From assembly GCF_000158175.1 (NCBI RefSeq), contig NZ_DS999411.1, positions 2,215,784 through 2,279,783 on the forward strand: 64,000 nucleotides of DNA, written 5' to 3'. The notes beneath the pieces were generated by a model that did no database searches, had not been told where the DNA came from, and saw only the letters and a program-made list of their open reading frames with translations. The translations under genes were made by a program, and so were the position numbers. The DNA is from Luminiphilus syltensis NOR5-1B (GTDB lineage: Bacteria; Pseudomonadota; Gammaproteobacteria; Pseudomonadales; Halieaceae). Below are positions 1 through 8,332 of this stretch, piece after piece. How positions within the stretch are numbered: position 1 is the stretch's first letter; each line of letters opens with the position of its first letter.

Positions 1-2
1 GT

Positions 3-56
3 CTCGGTGAGCAATGGCAGTGTGTGCAGGATTGGATACAGCAGAATCCGCGGTAA
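3..56 (+). CDS. C-terminal end of an upstream gene (partial)
   Basis: The frame opening at base 3 is free of stops and reads LGEQWQCVQDWIQQNPR before TAA at 54-56. It sits upstream of the next gene on the same strand, so it is most likely the tail of a gene that begins outside the window. Seventeen residues are too few to name a family. The 92 bases that follow hold a weak hairpin (CCGGT at 71-75 with ACCGG at 83-87) and the ribosome site of the next gene. Confidence 0.4.
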   Translation, partial: LGEQWQCVQDWIQQNPR

Positions 57-148
57 ATACGGTCAATTTTCCGGTGCAATTTACCGGCCAGAGGTGTAAA
101 ACGTGGTCGTTGATCTCCTAACGGCTCCGCCGCGTAAGGAGGCCATCG

Positions 149-901
149 ATGAACGCAGAAATTAGGAAGCAAACCATGGCAGCAAAAAGCCTTTGGTGTG
201 GTGTTCTGGCCACTCTTGTGGTGCTGCTCACGCCCCCGCCGGCGTTGGCTCAGTCCGAGGATGACCCTTGGGAGGGGTTTAATCGCGCGGTTTTCAAGTT
301 TAATGACACCGCCGATACCTACGTTGTGCGGCCTGTCGCGGTCGGTTACGACGCCGTGATGCCCGACTTTGCCCGGGTGGGCGTTAACAACATCTTCAGC
401 AACTTTCTCGATGTCAACGGCCTGCTCAACGCACTCCTTCAAGGCGAGCTGAATGGCGCGTGGCGCAATACCAGCCGCGTAGTCCTGAATACAACACTGG
501 GCTTTTTTGGTGTGTTCGACGTCGCCTCCGATATGGGTATTGAGCGCTATCCGACCGATTTTGGTCATACGTTGGCGAAGTGGGGGGTGGGACGAGGTCC
601 TTACGTCATGTTGCCGCTGTTTGGCCCGAATACCGTGCGTTCATCGATCGGCTTTGGCGTCGATGCCTATGCGTCACCGATGGGCCAGCTTTTTGATGAT
701 GAGCCCGAGTGGGGGCTGCGAGCGCTGAATATCGTCGATCTGCGGGCCGGATTGCTGGGATCGGACGAACTGGTCACCGGTGACCGCTACATCTTTATTC
801 GCGATGCTTTTCTTCAGCGTCGGGAAGCACTGGTCAATGACGGTCGGGCCAAGGATAATTTTTCTGAGTTTGAGGACGATTGGGAAAGCGATGGCCTGTA
901 G
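149..901 (+). CDS. mlaA: MlaA/VacJ-family outer-membrane lipid-asymmetry protein
   Basis: MlaA proteins sit in the outer membrane and pass mislocalised phospholipids from the outer leaflet to MlaC and the MlaFEDB transporter. The 250-residue product has the family's opening motif DPWEGFNRAVFKFND (about 39-53) and later GFFGVFDVA and FGHTLAKWGVGRGPY, with a normal overall length. An N-terminal export signal ends near ALAQS (about 35). No lipobox cysteine is seen there, whereas characterised MlaA proteins are lipoproteins, so this copy looks like a soluble-signal variant. The start at 149 is supported by AAGGAGG at 137-143; a second ATG at 176 would also keep the signal. No other mla gene is visible. 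The next gene starts 35 bases downstream and may be cotranscribed. Confidence 0.9.
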   Translation: MNAEIRKQTMAAKSLWCGVLATLVVLLTPPPALAQSEDDPWEGFNRAVFKFNDTADTYVVRPVAVGYDAVMPDFARVGVNNIFSNFLDVNGLLNALLQGELNGAWRNTSRVVLNTTLGFFGVFDVASDMGIERYPTDFGHTLAKWGVGRGPYVMLPLFGPNTVRSSIGFGVDAYASPMGQLFDDEPEWGLRALNIVDLRAGLLGSDELVTGDRYIFIRDAFLQRREALVNDGRAKDNFSEFEDDWESDGL

Positions 902-936
902 CCGAAGCTGCTGTCGGCAGGCCAGGTGCTAATGCC

Positions 937-2124
937 ATGACCGCGGGCTCAGTACTCATCGTCGATGACCAGAAAGAGCGAGCGCAGGAGCTGGTAAACG
1001 CACTCGATGGGCATGATTTTTATATCGAGGTTCGTCCTGAAGTTGTTGATCTTGAGACGGTGCTTGGTGTCGATTCACCCTGGGATTGCGTGATAACCAC
1101 GGTGGATTTGCACGGTGTCTCGTGGTCCTCGGTGCGGCGGTCGATGCGTGGATTTGATGTTCAGGTCCCCGTCATAACCTTTAGTAATGAGAAGAATTTT
1201 GACAGTATGTCCACGGCCCTGAGCTTGGGGGCCGCCGATTTCTTTGTCCGGCCCGCCAAGAAGCCTGGCTTATTGGTGCGGTCGGTGGAGCGCTCGGTGC
1301 ACCATCGGCAGCTACAACGGGAACTCAAGCGGAGTAAAGAGCGGCTTGAGCGCCTGAATGCAGAGTTGCGACACTCGCTGAGAATTCTTGAGCAGGATCA
1401 GCAGGCCGGTCGGCAGGTGCAGCGAGCAATGCTGCCAGCGGGGTCCTTGAAGTTAGAAGATTACTGGTTGAGCCATAAAATTGTCCCTTCTTTGTACCTC
1501 AGTGGTGATTTCACGGATTATTTTCGCGTCGGCGAGCACTCGGTCGTTTTCTACCTTGCCGACGTGTCGGGGCACGGTAGTTCTTCGGCCTTCGCGACGG
1601 TACTGCTGAAGAATCTTTTTGCCCGGAAGCGATCGGATTTTCTCAGGCAAAAGGATCATGCGATCACCAATCCGGTGCAGATGCTGAAATTTGCCAATCG
1701 GGAATTGCTCGAGCTCGCCGTCAGTAAATACGCCACCATGGTGGTGGGCGTTCTCGATACTGATAAAGGCCTCCTGCGATACAGTGTGGCGGGCCATTTA
1801 CCACTGCCCGTTTTGATTTCTGACAAGGAGACCGTATATCTCCCCGGTGAGGGTTCCCCGGTGGGTTTGATCCCGGACCCGGTTTATGAGGAGCATGCGG
1901 TTGAGTTACCGGACCACTGCATACTGACCATTATGTCCGATGGTGTGCTTGAGACCATGAACGACTCGGATCTTATCGGTAAAGAGGCGGAACTGCTCAA
2001 GCGGCTTACAGGCGCTGTCTGTAAACCCAGTGAGGTGGTAGCCCGTCTCGGTCTTGAAGATTTGGGTAAGGTCGAGCTGCCCGATGATATTGCAGGTCTT
2101 TTCCTCAGTCGGGGATTGTCATGA
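937..2124 (+). CDS. Response-regulator receiver plus PP2C/SpoIIE phosphatase (partner-switch controller)
   Basis: A 395-residue protein with three parts: a receiver-like domain (about 1-125), a charged coiled coil (about 128-165), and a SpoIIE-type PP2C Ser/Thr phosphatase domain to the C-terminus. The phosphatase carries GDFTDYF and LADVSGHG, the metal-binding motifs of this family. Such proteins dephosphorylate a STAS-domain partner, and a STAS gene follows with a 4-base overlap. The receiver looks degenerate: the N-terminal acidic pair is present (IVDD), but the strand that should carry the phosphoacceptor reads CVITTVDL with the Asp displaced, and the usual Lys-Pro is RPAKK. Input may therefore be phosphorylation-independent. 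The start at 937 is preferred because upstream in-frame codons lie inside mlaA and MTAGSVLIVDD is a normal receiver start. HsbR/RssB-like proteins are the nearest known type. Confidence 0.88.
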   Translation: MTAGSVLIVDDQKERAQELVNALDGHDFYIEVRPEVVDLETVLGVDSPWDCVITTVDLHGVSWSSVRRSMRGFDVQVPVITFSNEKNFDSMSTALSLGAADFFVRPAKKPGLLVRSVERSVHHRQLQRELKRSKERLERLNAELRHSLRILEQDQQAGRQVQRAMLPAGSLKLEDYWLSHKIVPSLYLSGDFTDYFRVGEHSVVFYLADVSGHGSSSAFATVLLKNLFARKRSDFLRQKDHAITNPVQMLKFANRELLELAVSKYATMVVGVLDTDKGLLRYSVAGHLPLPVLISDKETVYLPGEGSPVGLIPDPVYEEHAVELPDHCILTIMSDGVLETMNDSDLIGKEAELLKRLTGAVCKPSEVVARLGLEDLGKVELPDDIAGLFLSRGLS

Positions 2125-2603
2125 GCGATTGCCGGATTCGTGCAGCAAGCGATGGTGGTGACTATCTGCTCCGACTCGAGGGCGACGTACGCCTGACGAT
2201 GTGCACCGCGCTCGATGAGTACTTTCAGCAGATTACCGCTGATCCTGATTTTTCCAGTGTTTGTGTTGATTTGACTCGCGCAACCGGGCTCGACAGTACC
2301 ACGCTCGGCATGCTGGCCCAGCTCGCGCTGAAGACCAAGGATTGCTTTGGCGTCAGGCCCGTGATGTACAGTAATAATCCCGGCATCGATCGGCTTTTGC
2401 AGTCGATGGGCTTCGGCGTCTTATTTTCTTTGCAGCAGGATTCACCTGGTGCTGCGGCGTTCGATCAGGATTTGGCGGAGCTGGGCAGCAGTGAAAGCGA
2501 AGTCAAAGAAAAAGTGATCGAGGCCCACCGTGCCTTGATGTCAATCAGCGACGACAATACCGAGCGTTTTCGTGATTTGGTGCAAACGCTGGAATCTGAC
2601 TAA
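2121..2603 (+). CDS. STAS-domain anti-sigma-factor antagonist
   Basis: This 160-residue protein is a single STAS domain (about 5-110) plus a charged C-terminal tail. The segment VCVDLTRATGLDSTTLGML matches the STAS phosphorylation loop, where a Ser or Thr after the Asp is modified by a partner kinase; the candidate is in DSTTLG. It overlaps the PP2C gene by four bases, which points to translational coupling and makes it the probable substrate of that phosphatase. In Pseudomonas the related HsbR-HsbA pair links phosphorylation of the STAS protein to motility and biofilm control. The downstream target, an anti-sigma factor or other partner, is not in this window. The gene ends five bases from the convergent transaldolase gene. 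Confidence 0.85.
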   Translation: MSDCRIRAASDGGDYLLRLEGDVRLTMCTALDEYFQQITADPDFSSVCVDLTRATGLDSTTLGMLAQLALKTKDCFGVRPVMYSNNPGIDRLLQSMGFGVLFSLQQDSPGAAAFDQDLAELGSSESEVKEKVIEAHRALMSISDDNTERFRDLVQTLESD

Positions 2604-2607
2604 CCAC

Positions 2608-3540
2608 CTACCGCGTTATTTTTGCCGCGAGTAGTGATTCCAAGGCCTGCTGGTCTGCCGCAAAGCGTCGTATACCATCAGCGAGCTTGTCGCTCGCCAT
2701 GGCATCGTCATTGGTTTGATAGCGAAAGTCCGCTTCTTCGATAGCGGGCACCGGTTGTTGGGTTGCTCCAGCGGTCGCCAATGCCCGCGGCAAATGGCCA
2801 TTGTCTTCGGCGAGCGCATCCATCAGTGCAGGACTGATCGTCAGCCGATCACAACCGGCGAGCGCCTCGATCTCGCCGCTATTACGGAAGCTGGCGCCCA
2901 TGACCACCGTCTCATACCCGTGATTCTTGTAGTGCTCATAGATTCGGGTAACCGACCGAACGCCGGGATCATCAAAGGGTGTGTTGACCACTAGATCGGT
3001 GTTGGCGAGGTGCCAGTCCAGGATACGTCCGACAAAGGGCGATATCAGGAATGCGCCGGCATCGGCACAGGCCTGGGCCTGTGCAAAGCCAAACAGAAGC
3101 GTGAGGTTGCAGTTTATGCCTTCGCGCTCGAGTTCACGTGCGGCACAAATGCCTTCCCAGGTGGCCGCAATTTTTATCAGTATCCTTTTTTTGTCGATCC
3201 CGGCGTGATCGTAGAGCTCGATGAGACGGTGCGCTTTGGCAATGGTCGCCTGAGTATCAAAGGACAGCCGCGCATCGACTTCGGTACTGACCCGGCCAGG
3301 AATGTGGTTGAGTATTTCTCCGCCCACGATAACGGCAAACTGGTCGCAGGCATCGGCGGCTGACCGCGCCGCCGCAATCGCTCGATCCAGAAGGTCGGAG
3401 AAACGAGGTAGTTGAGCGGTCTTCAGCAATAACGATGGGTTGGTTGTCGCGTCGATCGGCTGGAGACGGGCAATGGCATCGATCTCTCCCGTGTCGGCAA
3501 CAACCTCTGTCATCGCGCGCAGTTGCTCAAGTTTGTTCAT
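2608..3540 (-). CDS. tal: Transaldolase
   Basis: Cytosolic enzyme of the non-oxidative pentose phosphate pathway. It moves a dihydroxyacetone unit from sedoheptulose 7-phosphate to glyceraldehyde 3-phosphate. The 310-residue product has the TalB-type length, the early motif [10 protein letters not shown] (about 30-39) and the Schiff-base lysine K123 in [10 protein letters not shown], followed by [19 protein letters not shown] and [11 protein letters not shown]. All are hallmarks of the family. It begins at an ATG with only a weak GGA upstream. It is convergent with the STAS gene and shares its strand with the downstream-facing dusA, 44 bases away, though a joint transcript is not demonstrated. 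Confidence 0.95.
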   Translation of the reverse strand: MNKLEQLRAMTEVVADTGEIDAIARLQPIDATTNPSLLLKTAQLPRFSDLLDRAIAAARSAADACDQFAVIVGGEILNHIPGRVSTEVDARLSFDTQATIAKAHRLIELYDHAGIDKKRILIKIAATWEGICAARELEREGINCNLTLLFGFAQAQACADAGAFLISPFVGRILDWHLANTDLVVNTPFDDPGVRSVTRIYEHYKNHGYETVVMGASFRNSGEIEALAGCDRLTISPALMDALAEDNGHLPRALATAGATQQPVPAIEEADFRYQTNDDAMASDKLADGIRRFAADQQALESLLAAKITR

Positions 3541-3584
3541 AGGTGTTCCGGTCTTCCAAAATAGTGGGCTGGTTAGTCGTACCG

Positions 3585-4565
3585 TCAGGCCGCTTTAGGG
3601 TAATCCATCGCGGCCCGAAGCACATCGGAGGTGGCGTTGGGTAAATGGGCGTTTTCACTGATTACTCGTCGGAAGCGCTTGCCACCGGGGATTCCCTGAT
3701 AAAGACCCAGAACGTGCCGGGTGACGTGATTGAGCCGACCTCCTCGGGCCAGCTCGCGATCAATATAGGGCATCAAAGCCTCCAGCACCGAGGCTCGCGA
3801 TTGTCCCCGGGGGGCATCACCGAACAGCGCCTGATCAACAGACGCCAACAGCCATGGATTCTGGTAGGCCGCACGACCCAGCATTACCCCGTCTACCTTT
3901 CCGAGGTGCGACTCGCAGGCCGGGATGTCAGTCACACCTCCGTTGAGTACGATAGTCAGGTGAGGGAAGTCCTGCTTCAGTCGATACACCCACGGGTAAT
4001 TGAGCGGGGGGATTTCCCGGTTCTCCTTGGGCGATAGCCCCTGCAGCCATGCTTTGCGGGCATGGACGATAAAAACACGAGCGCCACCACTGGCCACGGT
4101 ACCCACGAAATCCCGGAGCTCGTTGTAACTTTCCTGATGGTCGATTCCGATACGATGCTTCACCGTTACGGGCAGTGCACTGGCGTCGCACATGGCGGCA
4201 ACACAGTCGCGGACGAGTTCCGCCTCAGCCATGAGACAGGCACCGAATCGACCATTTTGCACGCGGTCTGAGGGGCATCCGCAATTCAGATTGACCTCAT
4301 CGTAGCCCCAGTCTTCAGCCATCCGCGCACAGCTGGCGAGTTCTTCGGGGTTCGATCCACCGAGCTGTAATGCTATCGGGTGCTCGCAGTCGTTAAACTG
4401 CAGGTGCCGCGCCACATCCCCATGCAGCAGTGCGCCGGTGGTGACCATTTCGGTGTAGAGGCGGGCACGACGGGTCAGTAGCCGCCAGAAATAACGGCAA
4501 TGGCGGTCCGTCCAGTCCATGCACGGTGCCGTGCAAAAACGCCAGGGTGAAGGGGAGTCGTGCAT
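3585..4565 (-). CDS. dusA: tRNA-dihydrouridine(20/20a) synthase DusA
   Basis: FMN enzyme that reduces uridine to dihydrouridine in the D-loop of tRNAs. Family landmarks are [16 protein letters not shown] near the N-terminus, the flavin-site block [21 protein letters not shown] with its catalytic cysteine, the KHRIGID motif, and the DusA-specific [20 protein letters not shown] stretch. These separate it from DusB and DusC. I place the start at the ATG at 4565, which gives MHDSPSPW as in other DusA proteins. A GTG six codons upstream (4583) is possible, but neither start has a strong ribosome site. The usual Leu in the early APMLDWTD motif is altered (APCMDWTD). Confidence 0.95.
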   Translation of the reverse strand: MHDSPSPWRFCTAPCMDWTDRHCRYFWRLLTRRARLYTEMVTTGALLHGDVARHLQFNDCEHPIALQLGGSNPEELASCARMAEDWGYDEVNLNCGCPSDRVQNGRFGACLMAEAELVRDCVAAMCDASALPVTVKHRIGIDHQESYNELRDFVGTVASGGARVFIVHARKAWLQGLSPKENREIPPLNYPWVYRLKQDFPHLTIVLNGGVTDIPACESHLGKVDGVMLGRAAYQNPWLLASVDQALFGDAPRGQSRASVLEALMPYIDRELARGGRLNHVTRHVLGLYQGIPGGKRFRRVISENAHLPNATSDVLRAAMDYPKAA

Positions 4566-4632
4566 AACCACAGCTCTAGGCACGCGAAAAACACGTATTG
4601 TACAAGACAGACCAGATTAAGGGAGTGGAACA

Positions 4633-6300
4633 ATGTCGGGCTTGGCGGAAGCGTCTCAGGAACGAAAAGCATCGGATTTGATGGTCAGGGCATTGATCAA
4701 TGAAGGTGTCGAACGCGTCTTCGCCGTTCCGGGCGAGGAGAACCTCGACTTGCTGGAGTCCCTGCGAGTGGCCGGAATCGAGCTTATCGTGACCCGACAC
4801 GAGCAGGGGGCCGCGTTTATGGCGGCGACCTATGGTCGTTTAACGGGGAGGGCTGGGGTTTGTCTTGCGACTCTTGGCCCTGGCGCCACGAACTTTACGA
4901 CGCCGGCAGCCTATGCTCAGCTGGGAGGCTTTCCCTTGGTGATGATTACGGGTCAGAAGCCCATCAAGAATTCAAAGCAGGGTCAGTTTCAGATCGTGGA
5001 TGTTGTGCAGTTAATGGACCCCTTAACCAAGATGTCCCGGCAGATCGTGCACGGCAACACCATACCCAGCCTTGTCCGGGAGGCTTTCCGTTTGGCGGAG
5101 GAGGAGCGACCGGGCGCTGTCCTTCTTGAACTACCCGAGGATATCGCGGCGGAGCAGACCCGTGCCCCCCTCTACGAACGCCATGAACGGCATTACGCGG
5201 TTGCCGATGAGACGGTGATTCGTGAGGCGGCGACCATGATTGGCGAGGCCAGGCATCCACTGGTGCTGATCGGTGCCGGTGCGAATCGTAAGTCAGCGCG
5301 GGTGGCGATCGACAGCTTTGTCAAAACATCGGGAATTCCCTTTTTTACCACTCAGATGGGGAAGGGTGTGATCGATGAGCGCAGCCCGCTTTATCTGGGT
5401 ACAGCGGCGCTGTCCGACGGAGATTATGTGCATTGCGCGATCGATCGCGCCGATCTGGTGATTAATATTGGACACGATGTTATCGAGAAGCCGCCCTTTT
5501 TCATGACCGAGGGGGGCAAACGGGTGATTCATGTGAATTTCCGCTCGGCGCAGGTTGATCAGGTGTATTTCCCCCAGGTTGAAGTGGTGGGAGATATAGC
5601 CCGTTCGGTATCCCGCCTCGCCGAGGTGGCACGACCGAATAACGCTGATTTTGATTATTTCGAGCGGGTGAGCCGCGAAATTGACAGCCATGTGATGGAT
5701 CGCGCTGATGACTCACGGTTCCCTGCACTTCCTCAGCGGCTGGTAGCGGACGTGCGGCAGGTGATGAGTGATCGCGACATCATCGCGTTGGATAATGGGA
5801 TGTACAAGATTTGGTTTGCCCGCAATTATTATGCGTATCAGCCGAACACCGTGCTGGTCGACAATGCGCTCGCGACCATGGGTGCGGGTTTACCGTCGGC
5901 GATGATGGCATCGATGTTGTATCCAGATCGGCGGGTGATGGCGATATGCGGCGATGGTGGCTTCATGATGAACAGTCAGGAATTGGAAACCGCGCTTCGT
6001 TACCAACTCAACCTGGTGGTGCTGATTATCAGTGATGATGGGTATGGAATGATTCGCTGGAAACAGCGACAGATGGGTTTTGAGGACTGGGGTCTCGAAT
6101 TCAATAATCCCGACTTTGTAGCCTACGCTGAGAGTTATGGTGCGCACGGGCATCGAATCGATAGCGCGGAGGCAATCATACCGACCCTTGAAGCCGCGTT
6201 TAATGCCGGCGGTGTTCATGTGGTTGAGGCGCCGGTAGATTACTCCGAGAACACGCGGGTTTTGATCGAAGAGCTCGCAGAAAAAGTGTGTCTGGTCTGA
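4633..6300 (+). CDS. Acetolactate synthase large-subunit-like ThDP enzyme
   Basis: A 555-residue thiamine-diphosphate enzyme of the acetohydroxyacid synthase family. The N-terminal PYR domain carries the catalytic glutamate in RHEQGA (E57), the middle domain binds a nucleotide, and the C-terminal domain has the GDG...N cofactor motif in GDGGFMMN (about 440). Acetolactate synthases condense pyruvate with pyruvate or 2-ketobutyrate; other members decarboxylate different 2-keto acids. No small regulatory subunit gene (ilvN) lies beside it, so it may be a catabolic or stand-alone form rather than the branched-chain biosynthetic enzyme. The start at 4633 has AAGGGAGTGG upstream. A PhoD-like gene follows directly, and the pair may share a transcript. 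The exact substrate cannot be told from sequence. Confidence 0.85.
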   Translation: MSGLAEASQERKASDLMVRALINEGVERVFAVPGEENLDLLESLRVAGIELIVTRHEQGAAFMAATYGRLTGRAGVCLATLGPGATNFTTPAAYAQLGGFPLVMITGQKPIKNSKQGQFQIVDVVQLMDPLTKMSRQIVHGNTIPSLVREAFRLAEEERPGAVLLELPEDIAAEQTRAPLYERHERHYAVADETVIREAATMIGEARHPLVLIGAGANRKSARVAIDSFVKTSGIPFFTTQMGKGVIDERSPLYLGTAALSDGDYVHCAIDRADLVINIGHDVIEKPPFFMTEGGKRVIHVNFRSAQVDQVYFPQVEVVGDIARSVSRLAEVARPNNADFDYFERVSREIDSHVMDRADDSRFPALPQRLVADVRQVMSDRDIIALDNGMYKIWFARNYYAYQPNTVLVDNALATMGAGLPSAMMASMLYPDRRVMAICGDGGFMMNSQELETALRYQLNLVVLIISDDGYGMIRWKQRQMGFEDWGLEFNNPDFVAYAESYGAHGHRIDSAEAIIPTLEAAFNAGGVHVVEAPVDYSENTRVLIEELAEKVCLV

Positions 6301-6324
6301 GTGGCCGGGGAGCCCGTTAGCACC

Positions 6325-7947
6325 ATGCGTCGCCGCCGCTTCCTGGCCCATACCGCCACGGGTATCGCGGCATCCCTGTTGAAGGGTGCGTCGATCAGGG
6401 CCGCAGCGCCGGTGCATTTTACCCATGGGGTTGCCAGCGGGGATCCGTTATCGGATCGGGTGATTTTATGGACCCGCGTCGTCCCCGGGGATTTCGTCGA
6501 TCGACCCATTGAGTGTGTCTGGGAGGTCGCTGCGGACGAAGGCTTCTCGCAGATCGTAGCCCGAGGCCAGGCGCGGGCTGATCGTTACGCCGATTACACG
6601 GTGAAAGTCGACGCAGAGGGTCTTCTACCCGGCCGTCGCTACTTCTACCGGTTTGCTGTCGGCGATAGTCTGTCGCCGGTGGGAAGGACCCGCACGCTGC
6701 CGGTTGGTGCGATTGAGCGCTTTTCGCTGGGCGTTTGCTCCTGCGCTAATTATCCCCAGGGGCGGTTTCACGTCTATCGTGAAATGGCGAACGCGGATAT
6801 CGATGCGATCGTGCATCTCGGTGATTATATTTACGAGTACCCCATCGGATTTTACGATTCGGTTTATGCGCGGGAAACACTGGGTCGGCGCGTCGAGCCC
6901 GAGCATGAGTTGCTCGTGCTGGAGGACTATCGAGCACGGTATGGTGTGTATCGCACCGACCCCGATTTGCAGGCGGCCCATGCGGCGCACCCGTTCATCT
7001 GCGTTTGGGATGATCACGAAATCGCCAACGACACCTGGCGCACCGGTGCCCAGAACCATAATCGTGGCGAGGGCGACTTCGCCGATCGACTGTGGGCCGC
7101 GCGGCAGGCTTACTGCGAGTGGTTACCCATTCGTGCTCGCCCCGAGCAGCCTATTTTTCGGGCTTTTTCCATCGGCGATCTCGCCGATTTGATCATGCTC
7201 GATACTCGAATCCACGGCCGGGATCGTGCCTATGACTATCGTAAAGGTAGCCCGGTGCACCGGGACCTGGGCGCGTTTCGCCGCGTTATTGCCGATCCCG
7301 GGCGCACCCTGCTGGGTATCGATCAGGAGCAGTGGCTCAGCCAGCGGCTCAGTGAAAGCTCAGAACGTGGTGCCACCTGGCAGGTACTCGGTCAGCAGGT
7401 GGTAGTGGGGAGCGTGACCTTACCCCGCATCCCGGATGCCGCCTTTGACTTTGACGGCGCCTCCGGGTACGCACGGAGTTACGTATCGACAATGCAGAAG
7501 ATGGCGGTGCACAGCCTTCCGCTCAATACGGATGCCTGGGACGGTTACCCGGCGGCTCGCGAACGACTGTTTCAGGATTTACAGCGGTTTGCTGATAATC
7601 CGGTGGTGCTTGCGGGGGACACCCACAATGCCTGGGCGTTCAACCTTAGTGACCATCGGGGCAGACCGATCGCGGTGGAAATTGACACCCCCAGCGTCAA
7701 CAGCTCGGGCGCCGAAGGGTATATCTGTTTGCCACCCAGCCAATGGGCTGCTGCGTTGCGGCAGGCGAATCCACATCTACTGGCCGCTGATATGGCACAC
7801 CGTGGCTGGACGTCAGTGTCGCTGACACCGGAGTCCATGGTTGCACAATGGCACTTCGTCGATGATGTGCTCAACGAAAATTACCGAAGTTTTTCGGGCG
7901 GCCGGTTCACCAGTGCTGCCGGTTCCCGTCAGCTGGTTAGGGCTTAG
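6325..7947 (+). CDS. phoD: Tat-exported alkaline phosphatase D (PhoD) family protein
   Basis: PhoD enzymes are secreted metal-dependent phosphomono- or diesterases that release phosphate from organic esters. The product (540 residues from 6325) opens with a twin-arginine signal (RRRRFLA, then a hydrophobic run to about residue 30). It continues with the PhoD N-terminal domain (GVASGDPLSDRVILWTRV) and the catalytic core: HLGDYIYEY, WDDHEIANDTW and the late LAGDTHNAWAF, which hold the expected Asp, His and Asn ligands. A GTG at 6301 would add eight residues; the ATG at 6325 puts the Tat motif in normal position with GGGGAG upstream. No Pho box could be confirmed. It follows the acetolactate-synthase-like gene with almost no gap. 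Confidence 0.9.
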   Translation: MRRRRFLAHTATGIAASLLKGASIRAAAPVHFTHGVASGDPLSDRVILWTRVVPGDFVDRPIECVWEVAADEGFSQIVARGQARADRYADYTVKVDAEGLLPGRRYFYRFAVGDSLSPVGRTRTLPVGAIERFSLGVCSCANYPQGRFHVYREMANADIDAIVHLGDYIYEYPIGFYDSVYARETLGRRVEPEHELLVLEDYRARYGVYRTDPDLQAAHAAHPFICVWDDHEIANDTWRTGAQNHNRGEGDFADRLWAARQAYCEWLPIRARPEQPIFRAFSIGDLADLIMLDTRIHGRDRAYDYRKGSPVHRDLGAFRRVIADPGRTLLGIDQEQWLSQRLSESSERGATWQVLGQQVVVGSVTLPRIPDAAFDFDGASGYARSYVSTMQKMAVHSLPLNTDAWDGYPAARERLFQDLQRFADNPVVLAGDTHNAWAFNLSDHRGRPIAVEIDTPSVNSSGAEGYICLPPSQWAAALRQANPHLLAADMAHRGWTSVSLTPESMVAQWHFVDDVLNENYRSFSGGRFTSAAGSRQLVRA

Positions 7948-7995
7948 GTGTCATTTCAAACGTTGTTCTAGTACGTGTCTATCGGTGGAGGCTGT

Positions 7996-8313
7996 ATGCA
8001 TTACATTTTCGAAGTACACATTAAGCCGGGGTACAGTGCCGAAGAATATGCCGCGAGCTGGGTCGAGGTGAGTCAGCACATTCAGCAGGCCCAGGGGGCC
8101 CAGGGCACGCGCTTACACCGAAAAATCGGTGACCCCAATGTGTTGCTGGCGATTGCTACCTGGGAATCCAAGAGCGCGCGGGATGCTATGGAGAGCAGTC
8201 CCCCCGCAATCGTAAATGAGCTGATAAAGCGACAGATACCGTATGTTGATATCCGGCTGATCGGCGAGTTCGACGCGCCGGAGTGGGTCGTGCTACCTCC
8301 GGAACAGGCGTAG
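7996..8313 (+). CDS. Small ABM-like (dimeric alpha-beta barrel) protein
   Basis: A 105-residue protein with the pattern of an antibiotic-biosynthesis-monooxygenase-like ferredoxin fold: YIFEVHIKPGYSAEEYAASW, then LHRKIGDPNVLLAIATWESKSARDAM, then a final strand. Members are small, usually dimeric, and include heme or quinone oxygenases as well as proteins of unknown role. The start at 7996 is clear because GGTGGAGG lies at 7984-7991; an in-frame GTG at 7975 would place that ribosome site inside the gene. It follows phoD on the same strand after 48 bases. I do not recognise a specific function. Confidence 0.6.
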   Translation: MHYIFEVHIKPGYSAEEYAASWVEVSQHIQQAQGAQGTRLHRKIGDPNVLLAIATWESKSARDAMESSPPAIVNELIKRQIPYVDIRLIGEFDAPEWVVLPPEQA

Positions 8314-8332
8314 GTCAGGACTGACTGAGGGT

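Noticed and set aside
880-936. Upstream extension of the receiver-PP2C gene to 880
   Set aside because: The added 19 residues lie inside and just after mlaA and have no domain features; the ATG at 937 gives the normal receiver N-terminus.
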